From: JAXLQL01 sp046331625
Lineage (GTDB): Bacteria; Acidobacteriota; Terriglobia; Bryobacterales; Bryobacteraceae
Direction of reading: 5' to 3'
Assembly (NCBI GenBank): GCA_046331625.1
Contig: JAXLQL010000001.1
Span: 496,001-560,000 of the forward strand
DNA length: 64,000 bases
The notes under the pieces were generated by a model. The model saw nothing but the letters and a program-made list of their open reading frames with translations. It was not told where the DNA came from and did not search any database. This document shows, in pieces, positions 8,534 to 16,660 of this stretch. Both the position numbers and the translations under genes were made by a program. Position 1 is the stretch's first letter, and each line of letters starts with the position of its first letter.

Positions 8534-9789
8534 ACCAGTTCGTCATCGCATTGCAGATGTCTAGGAAGAACCGGAAGTGGTAATGGCCTTGGGGGACGTG
8601 ATCGAAGGGCTGCGCGCACTGCGGGGCCGTTCTCGATCGCCGATTGCAAGATTGCAGAGATCCGATCGATTTCGGCCTCCCCGACCGTCGTTCCAGTGGG
8701 CAGAACCATTACCGTATCGGCGAGGCGATCCGTTACCGGGAGACTGCCAACCTGCAACCCGCGGTAAATGGGAATCCTGTGGCAGCCAGGGTAGAAGTAG
8801 CGCCGAGCATATACGTTCTCTTCGTGCAGCACCGACACCAGTTCGTCTCGGGTCAGACCGGCCTCGCTAGGGACGACCTCTATGACGACGTATTGGTGGT
8901 TCGAGCGGTCGGCAAGCGGGTTCTCGTAGAGTTTCAATCCAGGAAGGGCCGTTATGCAGTGCCGGTAGGCCTCCCAGTTCGCTCGGTTGGCAGCAATGAT
9001 GGCGTCCATTGCCTCGAGACAGGAGAGACCCATTGCTGCGCAGAACTCGTTCATCTTCGCGTTGGTTCCCAAGGCAACGACGTTGTCGTAACCCATGAAG
9101 CCGAAGTTCCGCATCAGCCGCAGCCGTTGAGCCAGATCATCGTCGTTGGTGGTGACGAGACCGCCCTCGCCGCTGTTGACGAACTTGGTGGCATGAAAAC
9201 TGAATACCTCTGCGTGCCCGAAGTTCCCGACTCTCCTTCCGCCAGTAGCGCAGGAAAAGGCGTGTGCTGCGTCAAAAAGGACTGGGATGCCGCGAGTCGC
9301 ACCCAAAACCTCCAGTGCTTCCGCTTCGCCGCATGCTCCCCACAGATGGACGGCTAGGATTGCTACAGTCCGGTTGGTGATCAAGGGTTCGACAAGCGCA
9401 GCCGTCAACTGGTGCGACCGGCCATCGACGTCTGCGAAGACCGGGGTGTACCCGCACCATTTCGCCGCATGGGCTGTTGCAGCGAAGGTGTACGCCGGCA
9501 TGATCACTTCGCCAAGCGGGCATGTAGCCCTGAGAGCCAGTTCCAGTCCAACGGTAGCGTTGCACGTGGCGACGGCGTGCTTGACGCCCAGTATCTCCTG
9601 CGCCCTCGACTCGAAGGCGTGAAGAACTGGACCGTCGTTTGAAAGCCATCTGCGGTCGAGGATTTGCTCGACCAGTTGGAGAAATGTTTGCCGGTCGCCC
9701 AGGTTCGGCCGCCCCACGTGAAGCGGAGCGCGGAAGGCCGGCTCCCCACCGAGGACCGCGAGTCTTACCGAACTCAAAGTCGAGTTCAA
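8530..9789 (-). CDS. DegT/DnrJ/EryC1/StrS-type sugar aminotransferase
   Basis: 419 residues, fold type I PLP enzyme. The Schiff-base lysine is in FSFHATKFVNSGEGG, preceded by the PLP-phosphate region HLWGACGEAEAL and the aspartate in VLFDAAHAF. Substrate-binding blocks NEFCAAMGLSCLE and ARRYFYPGCH are typical of sugar aminotransferases. Such enzymes put an amino group on a nucleotide-linked keto sugar. The NeuD-like acyltransferase encoded 9 bp upstream would then N-acylate it, so the two genes together suggest an acylamino sugar in the polysaccharide. Confidence 0.93.
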   Translation of the reverse strand: MNSTLSSVRLAVLGGEPAFRAPLHVGRPNLGDRQTFLQLVEQILDRRWLSNDGPVLHAFESRAQEILGVKHAVATCNATVGLELALRATCPLGEVIMPAYTFAATAHAAKWCGYTPVFADVDGRSHQLTAALVEPLITNRTVAILAVHLWGACGEAEALEVLGATRGIPVLFDAAHAFSCATGGRRVGNFGHAEVFSFHATKFVNSGEGGLVTTNDDDLAQRLRLMRNFGFMGYDNVVALGTNAKMNEFCAAMGLSCLEAMDAIIAANRANWEAYRHCITALPGLKLYENPLADRSNHQYVVIEVVPSEAGLTRDELVSVLHEENVYARRYFYPGCHRIPIYRGLQVGSLPVTDRLADTVMVLPTGTTVGEAEIDRISAILQSAIENGPAVRAALRSRPPRPLPLPVLPRHLQCDDELV

Positions 9790-9798
9790 ATCAGTTTC

Positions 9799-10506
9799 CT
9801 ATTCGGGCACAGTCCCACCGGGCCCACCGGGTCCGCGGATGACTCGGGCGGGGACCCCGGCAACCGTGACTCCGGGCGGTACATCGCGGATCACTACCGC
9901 GCCGGCACCCACCGTGCTCCATTCACCGATGGCGACGTTCTCTTTGATGACCGCACCGGCACCTACAAAGGCGCCCTCGCCGACTGACACGTTCCCACAA
10001 AGGGTACAGCCGGGATTAAGGTTGGCGAAGTCCCCAACGCAAACGTGGTGAGACAACGACGCTTTGACGTTGACGATCACGTGCCGCCCGATTTTGACTT
10101 GGGCCGTAGCAAGCGCGTGTGGAGCGAGAAGCGTTCCCTCGCCTACAGCAACGCCGTTCCCGCAATGAGCGAGTGGATGGATGAGAGTCCACGGTCGCAG
10201 GTCGCCGCCATTCAGCCGTTCCACTTTACTCACCAAAGCCTTCCGGGACGCGTTGTTGCCGATCGCAGTGATATACAACACCCTCCGATGCTTCCACCGC
10301 TCGGGAACACAATAGTCGGAAATCGGGCCTAGAAGGGGGGCGTGCATCACCGCTGACGCGTCAACGATATCGTCGATGTATCCCCCGAATTCCACGCCAT
10401 CTCCAGACCGATCTACTTCAGCAATGTAGTTCCCAACTTCGGTGCCGTGTCCGCCAGCGCACACGACGATGACGACCGGGGATCTGGCTTCTTGTCGATT
10501 AGACAT
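9799..10506 (-). CDS. NeuD/PglD-like sugar O/N-acyltransferase
   Basis: 235 residues. An N-terminal Rossmann-like part (VVIVVCAGGHGTEVGNYI) is followed by hexapeptide repeats of a left-handed beta helix, for example VAVGEGTLLAPHALATAQVKIG, VGEGAFVGAGAVIKENVAIGEW and the closing VAGVPARVIRG. The catalytic-type histidine is in the SLSHHVCVGDFANLNPG region. It acts with the downstream sugar aminotransferase. The final VPARVIRG motif is characteristic of the NeuD/PglD group. Confidence 0.9.
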   Translation of the reverse strand: MSNRQEARSPVVIVVCAGGHGTEVGNYIAEVDRSGDGVEFGGYIDDIVDASAVMHAPLLGPISDYCVPERWKHRRVLYITAIGNNASRKALVSKVERLNGGDLRPWTLIHPLAHCGNGVAVGEGTLLAPHALATAQVKIGRHVIVNVKASLSHHVCVGDFANLNPGCTLCGNVSVGEGAFVGAGAVIKENVAIGEWSTVGAGAVVIRDVPPGVTVAGVPARVIRGPGGPGGTVPE

Positions 10507-10543
10507 CGGAATTCGGTAGGTTCAACATGGGCGAGAGTTGCTC

Positions 10544-11119
10544 CTACCTGGGCTGGTGCGGCTGGCGGACCTCACCTGGTAATGGGATGGAGTGAACCGT
10601 CGGCCGCACCCAATCGGCGTCTAATTCCACTGAGACTGATCTCGCGAGCAGACTCACTGAAACTACGAGGCGGCATTCCCCCTTGACTCGCGTCAAGATC
10701 CCCTCTACTCCAGCCAGCGGCCCCCGCCGCACCATAACCTTGTCCCCAACACATAGGAAAGGAAAGGGTTTCGCCAACACGCCAGACTCTACCACAGACC
10801 GGACCGCCGCCAACTCAGCAGGATCAACCGCCGTCGCTTGCCGGCCAAAACTGACGATTCCGACTATGCCGGGAATCGTAAGAACACGCTGGCTATTATC
10901 GTGGACATCAAATGAGGCGAAGACGTAGCCATCGAATAGCGGGTGCTGGATATCCTTGACCCGGTCTGACCAGACTCGCCGATCATGGTACGTCGGCAAG
11001 AAGGCTTTCAATCCGCGGCCATCCAAATGCATGGCCACCGAGCGCTCGAAATTCGGTTTCACTCGAAGTGCGTACCACGGATGTGGGCAATCCACGGTCA
11101 CGCCCGCAAAATGGGGCAT
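10544..11119 (-). CDS. NusG/RfaH-like specialised transcription antiterminator
   Basis: 191 residues. The NGN domain (about 13-110) has the hallmarks HPWYALRVKPNFERSVA and HPLFDGYVFASF, and a KOW motif lies at about 124-147 (VGDKVMVRRGPLAGVEGILTRV). It is the first gene of the EPS operon and has a GGAGG ribosome site at 11126-11130. Paralogues such as RfaH, LoaP and UpxY lead long polysaccharide operons and suppress premature termination across them. The position here is exactly that of an UpxY/LoaP-type regulator. Being first in an 11-kb single-strand operon makes the role likely; the specific leader target is not known. Confidence 0.92.
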   Translation of the reverse strand: MPHFAGVTVDCPHPWYALRVKPNFERSVAMHLDGRGLKAFLPTYHDRRVWSDRVKDIQHPLFDGYVFASFDVHDNSQRVLTIPGIVGIVSFGRQATAVDPAELAAVRSVVESGVLAKPFPFLCVGDKVMVRRGPLAGVEGILTRVKGECRLVVSVSLLARSVSVELDADWVRPTVHSIPLPGEVRQPHQPR

Positions 11120-11136
11120 AACTTTCCTCCGGCTCT

Positions 11137-11154
11137 AGGGCAGGCTGCCGCCCT
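11137..11154 (-). promoter_or_regulatory. Hairpin in the 5' leader of the EPS operon
   Basis: Inverted repeat with 5-bp GC arms (AGGGC/GCCCT) and an 8-nt loop, just upstream of the ribosome site of the NusG-like gene and inside the roughly 75-nt leader predicted from the promoter at 11200-11228. NusG paralogues of this kind often recognise a leader hairpin. Whether this one serves that role is inference. Confidence 0.35.
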
Positions 11155-11199
11155 GTTTGTCACACTGCCGGTCCCTCCTGGGGGTAGGTCGTTTCCTCC

Positions 11200-11228
11200 A
11201 TGCTAAGTCCCAAAATGACAATTGTCAA
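11200..11228 (-). promoter_or_regulatory. Sigma70-type promoter of the EPS operon with overlapping palindrome
   Basis: On the minus strand TTGACA (11228-11223), a 17-bp spacer and TAGCAT (11205-11200) form a near-consensus promoter pointing into the EPS operon. The -35 box overlaps a perfect 12-bp palindrome, TGACAATTGTCA (11216-11227), a natural operator for a dimeric regulator. The ribbon-helix-helix protein encoded within the operon is a candidate binder. Confidence 0.65.
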
Positions 11229-11327
11229 CCGCAAGAAATAGCCCCAATACGAATTTGGTACCACCCGCCTGAGGGTACTGGATGCATTAATAGTCAGTAG
11301 CGTTATCATACTAGTAGAGCTACCCTC

Positions 11328-12104
11328 ATGCGCAGGTACACGATTGTTTTCTTTGCCACCACGACCGTATTGCTTTTGCGCGCGCAAACGAAAGCCGAGA
11401 AACCGGCGAACCTCACCGCCTGCACGAATGGCCTTCCATCCTGCGATATGTCCGCCCTCTCTCCCGCCGAATTGCAATTGGTGGCAGTTGCGTCGAACAA
11501 ACGCAATTTCACCAGTTGTTTCAACGGATTCGCCACCTGCGACCCAGTGCGGCTTGCAGCCAAGGAACGGGCTCAGGTCCTCGAAGCAGCCCGGCGGCGA
11601 AATTTCGACGCCTGTATGGCGCTCCGTTCCAATTGCGATCCGTTACTGCTCGACCCAGCCGACACGGCGCAAGTGGCTGGCCGCCGCAAGAAGGTCAACC
11701 TCGAGAATTGCATGGCCAGGTCGTCTCGGTGCGACCCTACTTCATTGACCCCGGACGAAGCCGAGACCGTTGCTGCCTCATCCGCGAAGGCAAATTGGGA
11801 TGACTGCATGCGGGGCAGCGCCAACTGCGATCCCCTTCGGCTCGATCGTGCCCAACTCGACGCTGTTGCGGCATCGTCTCGCCGGCGTAATACAGAGAAT
11901 TGTCTGCAAGGTCTGGCATCCTGTGACCCGAACCGCCTTGCCGAGACAGACGCACAAGCAGTCTCGCGCGCCTGGCGGCAAAGAAACGTGGATCGTTGTA
12001 TGAACGGCTTTCCAAGTTGCGATCCTTCTGTACTTACAGGTCCAGAATCGGCGGCGGTTTCCCGCGCCGCCCAACAGAGATCTGCCGCCTCGAGAAACAG
12101 GTAA
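11328..12104 (+). CDS. Secreted protein of seven 32-residue cysteine repeats
   Basis: 258 residues: a signal peptide (RYTIVFFATTTVLLLRAQ), then seven repeats of exactly 32 residues filling residues 28-251, then a short tail. Each repeat follows N-x3-C-x6-C-D-x4-L and ends in a charged helix-like stretch. Examples of the core are NFTSCFNGFATCDP, NWDDCMRGSANCDP and NVDRCMNGFPSCDP. The two cysteines per repeat (14 in all) keep the same spacing throughout, so repeated disulphides or metal/haem sites are conceivable. I do not recognise the family. It stands alone between the divergent EPS promoter and the lyase gene. Confidence 0.85.
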   Translation: MRRYTIVFFATTTVLLLRAQTKAEKPANLTACTNGLPSCDMSALSPAELQLVAVASNKRNFTSCFNGFATCDPVRLAAKERAQVLEAARRRNFDACMALRSNCDPLLLDPADTAQVAGRRKKVNLENCMARSSRCDPTSLTPDEAETVAASSAKANWDDCMRGSANCDPLRLDRAQLDAVAASSRRRNTENCLQGLASCDPNRLAETDAQAVSRAWRQRNVDRCMNGFPSCDPSVLTGPESAAVSRAAQQRSAASRNR

Positions 12105-12460
12105 ATGGTAAGTAACTCGACCGCGACACCCCCAATTGGGGGTGATTGCAGTGCCAACATCATCTCGTAGACAATCGGAGCGTGTGTAAGGTCGATTTCG
12201 CTCCAGGCTGGCGCGAGCAGCGCACTCCTAAGGCGAGGCCGGGGCAGTCGTATACGGTGGTTGCCTGAGTATTCGAGGCCGAAAAGAGCTTCCCAAGCCC
12301 GTCGCAGATCTGCGATACTAGAACTAGGCTGGAGGAGACTCTAATAAGAGCTCACGGTCAGTACTTAGGCCTGTAGCCAGATCGGCCCTCGAGTACCTCA
12401 CCTGCCTCACCCGCCGGCTGACGAGCGTCCCCCCTTTTTCCGATGTGAGGAGAGAGAACA
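12105..12460 (+). other. Intergenic region between repeat protein and lyase gene
   Basis: About 350 bp without a credible gene. It holds one perfect 18-bp palindrome near its start (listed separately) and, at its end, a GGAGAGAG ribosome site before the lyase start. I see no clear promoter. Confidence 0.5.
12127..12144. promoter_or_regulatory. Perfect 18-bp palindrome
   Basis: CACCCCCAATTGGGGGTG reads the same on both strands with no loop. It lies 23 bp after the stop of the cysteine-repeat gene. It could be an operator or a weak terminator stem; no T-run follows. Confidence 0.5.
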
Positions 12461-15400
12461 ATGGCTCTATCACTTCGTCCGCTCATCATTCGTGTCTTCG
12501 CACTCGTATTTCTCGCCGCGGCGGAAACTCTCTGCCTGGGCCAAACCAGTGGCCTGACGGTCGTCAAAACTTACCGCGTTGCAGAGACTTACGGGGTGAG
12601 TCATCCCAGTCAGCTCATCGAATTGCCGGGCCCGGTCACGGTGGATGGTCCCTCGATTATGGTCGACTCGGCGCTACAAGAGGTCCCGTATCAGATGATG
12701 AGTAGCGGGCAGGCCGCGGTGCTGAGTAATCTGCCCGCCAACGGGGAAAAGACGTTTCGCCTAGTCCGGGGTCGTACTCCGAAAGACTACGCGAACGGCG
12801 TGGTGGTGACTGACAAAACGGGCTACTACGAAATCAGCAACGGGCTAACAGGCGTACGAATCGCCAAGCCGGATCGCGATCCCAAGCTCGCTCCCATCCA
12901 AGGCATCCGCCTCCGCGACGGCCGCTGGGCCGCTACCGGTCCCAATTATCTTTACCCTTCCGGCGCCGACCTCTCCCGCCTCAAACCCCTCGAAGCCCTT
13001 TCGGCCTCCACACGCTTCCTCGAACGCGGGCCCCTGGTCGTCACCATCGAAGTCGCTTACAAATACCGCCGCCCCGATCTGGTCTACGGCAGCAAGCTCC
13101 TCATCCCAGGTGGCGATGGTTTCTATCGCTCCGTTTTGACCGTCCAAGCCGGCCAGCCCTCCGTCGCCATTCTCGACGACACCGACATGGACCTCCAGTA
13201 TCGGCTCGACATCTACGCCGCGCTGCCCGCCAATCAGGCACGCTACCGCGGCCACCTGGCCTCCCGAGTCGAGTTCGGCCGCTACTCCGACGGCACCCTC
13301 TATCAGGGCAACGAGCGCGATGCCATCCGTGAACTGCAATTCGCCCAACCCGCCTACTCGAGCTACACCACCGGAGCCTTCTCCGGCTATCAAACCATCC
13401 GCCACGTCGGCGCCTGGGATCCGTGGGCTCGCGACACCGGCTGGTATTGGATGCTCTATGACCGCAACGCCCCGGCGTCGTCCCCCCTGCTGGGCATCTT
13501 CGCAGGCAAGGCATCCCAAGCGCTGGGCGCCCACTTCACGGGACCCGGCCTCTACACCCTTCCCCCTGCCAACGGTCAACCCGCCCAATGCGGCATCGAG
13601 TTCCAAACCAACCGCCGTGGTCCGGACAACACGCTGTTACCACGAGCGCGCATGCACTGGGGACTCTTCGCCGGAACCAAAGGCAGCGATCTGGGAAATC
13701 CCGATCAGGTCACCAACATCCTCAGGCAGATGAACCTCCACGGCGGCATCAATCTCAACAAAGTGCTCCGCTATGACGCCCAGGGTTGGAACCCTTCCGG
13801 CGCAGGCCTCTACATGACGGCCGAGGCCACACGTCAGGTCCGCGACCGTGTCCGCACCGACCTGGCTTACTTCCGCGAGTTGTACTCCGCCGAACCCACC
13901 GCGCGCGATCTGCTGGATCTGTGGCGCGACTCCACCGGAGCCACCGCCAGGAAGATGGCAGCCGACACGGCCGAATTCAGCCGGAAAATGCTCGATGCTC
14001 TGGTGAACGGCAACGGCATCTACTCCGAGTTGTATCACTACTGGCACGGCGGATTGGAGATGAGCCGGAGAGCGATCTTCATCACCGAACTGCTGGCTAG
14101 CGACCAATTGACCGCCGCCGAGAAAGACAAACTGCGAGCATCGGCGGTGTTTTACGCCAACCTCTTGTTCGACAACGACTTCGTTCCGATGTTCAACGGG
14201 CACGGCCTCAACATGGGAACCCAGAACATGCCGGTGCAACAGATCGGCTACCGCGACCTGTACGCACTGATGATGCGGAACCATCCGATGATGGCCGGTC
14301 GAGTGGAGGTGGTGGAGAGCAATGCGCGAACGCTGCTGAAGACCCAGATCAACGAGTGGGGCGCGCAGCGCGGGTCGCCGCACTATGTGGAGGCGGCGAT
14401 GGGACCGGTGCTGAGCGAAGTGCAGCAGATGAAGGCGGGCGGAGGCGCGGACTTGTTCCGGGAAGAGCCTCGGCTGGGGCGGTTCGGTGAGTTCTACATG
14501 CAGTTACTGACGCCGCCGGAGCTGCGGTTCGGCGGGTGGCGGAAGCTGGTGTCGTATGGCGATGGGTCCACGGAATCGTCGGAGTTGTTCGGGCAGATGG
14601 GGACGGGGATGGCGGGAGTGGACGACGGGCTGAGCCGGCGGCTGATGGGAGCATGGCGGGAATCAGGGAAGATGCAATCGGGCTTCCACGGGACGACGGT
14701 GGTGAAGATCGACGAACGCCTGGCCGGGGAGAGTCCGAAGCTGGAGAGTGCGACGTTTCCAGGGTGGTACACGGTGTTGCGGCAGGGATGGGGGAACGGG
14801 AAGGAATCGGCGGTATGGTCGGTGAATGGGACGCACTACAGCGATCATCGTCATCAGGACATGGGCGCAACGGTGATGTATCTGTTGGGCGCACCGGTGA
14901 GCATCGACTGGGGGAGCACGTACTCGCCGCAGGTGCCGGGAGCGTATCAACACAGTCTGGTGCTGCCGGAGGGTGCGATTGGGCAGGCGTGGGATGCCGA
15001 CAACACGGCGCTGAACGGAGGGACGATGGTGTGGGAGAAGGGGGTGGGGGAGGAGTTGGAAGCGTTCAGCGTGAGCAGCCGGATGGTGAGCCGGTACGAG
15101 AGCAAGGACGGCGGGGTGTGGAAGAGGGAGATCCAGTTGATCCACGCCAATGAGAACTACCCGGTGGTGGTGCAACGGGACTGGTTCGAGGGGACGGCGC
15201 AGCAGGGGGCGAAGGTGCTGACCATGAACCTGATGTCGGAGGCGGAGGTGGACACGCCGAGGGGGAAGATGACAGCGGCGCAGAGGTTGTGGGATGGGGC
15301 GAGACAGGAGTTGCCGTCGGCCGGCACGGTAATGTATCTCGCGGCGGGGTTGAATCGATTCGGGTTCAAGGGACAATGGGCGATCGATTGGGACCTGTAC

Positions 15401-15934
15401 ACGGTGTCTGGGGGGCAGCAGCAGGCGCTGATCGGCAACTGGGCTCATGCGTGGCATCCGAGCCGGGAGGCAGCGGAGTTTGCCAAGGCCAATGGACGGC
15501 CGTTCCAGGAGCGCCAGAATATTTTCCGGCTCAAGGGCGACGGACCTCTTAAAGTAGTGCTACTGCCGTACCGCAAATCGGCCGCCCGCGCGGGAACCAC
15601 CGTCGCAGCGGGCAGCGGCAGCGTGGTGATCACAGCTCCCGGTGAGCGAACCGTAGCCAGCGATACGGGATTCACCTTCCAAAGCCCCACGCGGACCGTA
15701 CTGGCGGCCTTCGGAAATCAGGCCATCGCGCTGTCTGGGGTGCAAGTCGCCGGAGGGCCGGCCGAGTTGGTCCTCGAAGGCGGGCAAGCGCGCCTGACCG
15801 TTCACGGTGCGGCCGGTCCACGGCGGTTTACTCTACCGCGGAACTGGTCTGTGCCCGCCGGCATGAAGTATGACAACGGGGCCTACGTACTGAACTACAA
15901 GGGCGGATCGCCGAGCACGGTCGCGCTCAAGTAG
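12461..15934 (+). CDS. Secreted polysaccharide lyase-like protein (heparinase II/III-like)
   Basis: 1157 residues with a signal peptide (ALVFLAAAETLCLGQ). The middle of the protein is rich in helical repeats. The region near 770-830 (THYSDHRHQDMGATVMYLLG, SIDWGSTYSPQVPGAYQHS) resembles the HxD and D-x-G catalytic/beta-sandwich part of heparinase II/III-type lyases, and the C-terminal 350 residues are beta-rich. A role in cutting an acidic polysaccharide, possibly the product of the neighbouring EPS operon, is inference. Ribosome site GGAGAGAG precedes the ATG. Codon third positions are C-rich in the first half and strongly G-rich from about 14340 to 15540. Confidence 0.7.
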   Translation: MALSLRPLIIRVFALVFLAAAETLCLGQTSGLTVVKTYRVAETYGVSHPSQLIELPGPVTVDGPSIMVDSALQEVPYQMMSSGQAAVLSNLPANGEKTFRLVRGRTPKDYANGVVVTDKTGYYEISNGLTGVRIAKPDRDPKLAPIQGIRLRDGRWAATGPNYLYPSGADLSRLKPLEALSASTRFLERGPLVVTIEVAYKYRRPDLVYGSKLLIPGGDGFYRSVLTVQAGQPSVAILDDTDMDLQYRLDIYAALPANQARYRGHLASRVEFGRYSDGTLYQGNERDAIRELQFAQPAYSSYTTGAFSGYQTIRHVGAWDPWARDTGWYWMLYDRNAPASSPLLGIFAGKASQALGAHFTGPGLYTLPPANGQPAQCGIEFQTNRRGPDNTLLPRARMHWGLFAGTKGSDLGNPDQVTNILRQMNLHGGINLNKVLRYDAQGWNPSGAGLYMTAEATRQVRDRVRTDLAYFRELYSAEPTARDLLDLWRDSTGATARKMAADTAEFSRKMLDALVNGNGIYSELYHYWHGGLEMSRRAIFITELLASDQLTAAEKDKLRASAVFYANLLFDNDFVPMFNGHGLNMGTQNMPVQQIGYRDLYALMMRNHPMMAGRVEVVESNARTLLKTQINEWGAQRGSPHYVEAAMGPVLSEVQQMKAGGGADLFREEPRLGRFGEFYMQLLTPPELRFGGWRKLVSYGDGSTESSELFGQMGTGMAGVDDGLSRRLMGAWRESGKMQSGFHGTTVVKIDERLAGESPKLESATFPGWYTVLRQGWGNGKESAVWSVNGTHYSDHRHQDMGATVMYLLGAPVSIDWGSTYSPQVPGAYQHSLVLPEGAIGQAWDADNTALNGGTMVWEKGVGEELEAFSVSSRMVSRYESKDGGVWKREIQLIHANENYPVVVQRDWFEGTAQQGAKVLTMNLMSEAEVDTPRGKMTAAQRLWDGARQELPSAGTVMYLAAGLNRFGFKGQWAIDWDLYTVSGGQQQALIGNWAHAWHPSREAAEFAKANGRPFQERQNIFRLKGDGPLKVVLLPYRKSAARAGTTVAAGSGSVVITAPGERTVASDTGFTFQSPTRTVLAAFGNQAIALSGVQVAGGPAELVLEGGQARLTVHGAAGPRRFTLPRNWSVPAGMKYDNGAYVLNYKGGSPSTVALK

Positions 15935-16020
15935 TTCGACCATCCGCACGCCAGGGCGAGGTGGTTCGCGATGGGAGCGAGCCGGCGCCCGTGGTTCAGG
16001 TGGTTGATCCGAGGGAGCTT

Positions 16021-16066
16021 TTGGAGCGGGAGACGAGAATCGAACTCGCAACCAACAGCTTGGAAG
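16021..16066. repeat. Left attachment site (46-bp direct repeat)
   Basis: Identical over 46 bp to 26747-26792 and corresponding to the 3' part of tRNA-Gly on the minus strand (anticodon loop to CCA). It is the displaced tRNA 3' fragment left by site-specific integration. The sequence just beyond it (16067-16105) still looks D-arm-like but the acceptor stem cannot pair, so it is not a working tRNA. Confidence 0.92.
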
Positions 16067-16170
16067 TCTGCGAGCTTTACCAATCCAAACAACTTAACTC
16101 GCTCCTGATGCGAGTTCGACAATCCGCAGACGCTTTCAGAATCAGTCACTTATCAAATCGTGTTCCTCAA

Positions 16171-16213
16171 CCAGGGCAAGAACAGGGTATTTCCGCTACC
16201 CTGTTTGCCCTGG
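16171..16213. other. Long inverted repeat near the left end of the element
   Basis: Two 17-bp arms (CCAGGGCAA..ACAGGGTA against TACCCTGTTTGCCCTGG) with a 2-nt bulge (GA) in the left arm and a 7-nt loop. It lies about 100 bp inside the left att site and could be a recombinase/IHF arm region, a strong transcript hairpin or part of a packaging or replication signal. Confidence 0.6.
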
Positions 16214-16230
16214 TAACGAGGTACTCCAAG

Positions 16231-16268
16231 CCCCAAAAACACCAAAGGCCCGCGCAGGAACGCGGGCC
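16231..16268 (-). terminator. Rho-independent terminator, minus strand
   Basis: On the minus strand an 8-bp stem (GGCCCGCG/CGCGGGCC, 16268-16247, 6-nt loop) is followed by TTTTGGTGTTTTT (16246-16234). It would stop leftward transcription leaving the element toward the host lyase gene, although no minus-strand gene is visible inside the element. Confidence 0.7.
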
Positions 16269-16291
16269 AGAAAGCTTGGAGTGTAACGTCA

Positions 16292-16660
16292 GTGAAGGAC
16301 GTCAAGACCAGTCTACCGGATCGCCTTCGTTCTGTGAAGAGGGCGCGCAAACAAAATCGCATCAATTTGTCGTCGAAGCCCCAACAGCAACTTCCCCCTG
16401 GCGGGCGTGAGTTGCTGTGCGAGCTGGCGGAGATTGTGAAGCCAGAGGGTTCGGCTCCGAAGCCGTCACGCCGTGCAAGGTCTGCTTCGCGGCTTGCTCC
16501 CGTCGATTTGTCGGGGAGGACACAGGGACGCCGACTACCCCCTGACCAGCTTCGGCTGTTGCGCGAGCTGGCGGAGATTGTGGGACCGGCGAGCCCGGCC
16601 CCCAAGCGGCCGCGCCGTGCCGTGCCTTCGTCGTCGCGGCTGATGGAGGTGGCTCTATGA
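16292..16660 (+). CDS. Small basic protein with internal duplication
   Basis: 122 residues from GTG 16292; the ORF ends by overlapping the next start (ATGA). Two similar units occur at about residues 34-68 and 82-117, both with the pattern LPP...LL.ELAEIV.P...APK..RRA...SSRL. The protein is rich in Arg, Lys and Pro. No family is recognised. As the first gene of the early module it may be a regulator or a replication accessory factor. Confidence comes from the coupled overlap and the internal repeat. Confidence 0.6.
   Translation: MKDVKTSLPDRLRSVKRARKQNRINLSSKPQQQLPPGGRELLCELAEIVKPEGSAPKPSRRARSASRLAPVDLSGRTQGRRLPPDQLRLLRELAEIVGPASPAPKRPRRAVPSSSRLMEVAL

Noticed and set aside
12845..13606. Minus-strand ORF of 253 codons and similar long antisense ORFs at 13637-14383 and 14663-15457
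   Set aside because: They arise from the extreme third-position bias of the lyase gene and show no protein-like motifs.
16021..16110. A second functional tRNA-Gly at the left att site
   Set aside because: Only the 3' half is intact; the 5' acceptor strand cannot pair with CTCCCGC and the anticodon stem has a mismatch.
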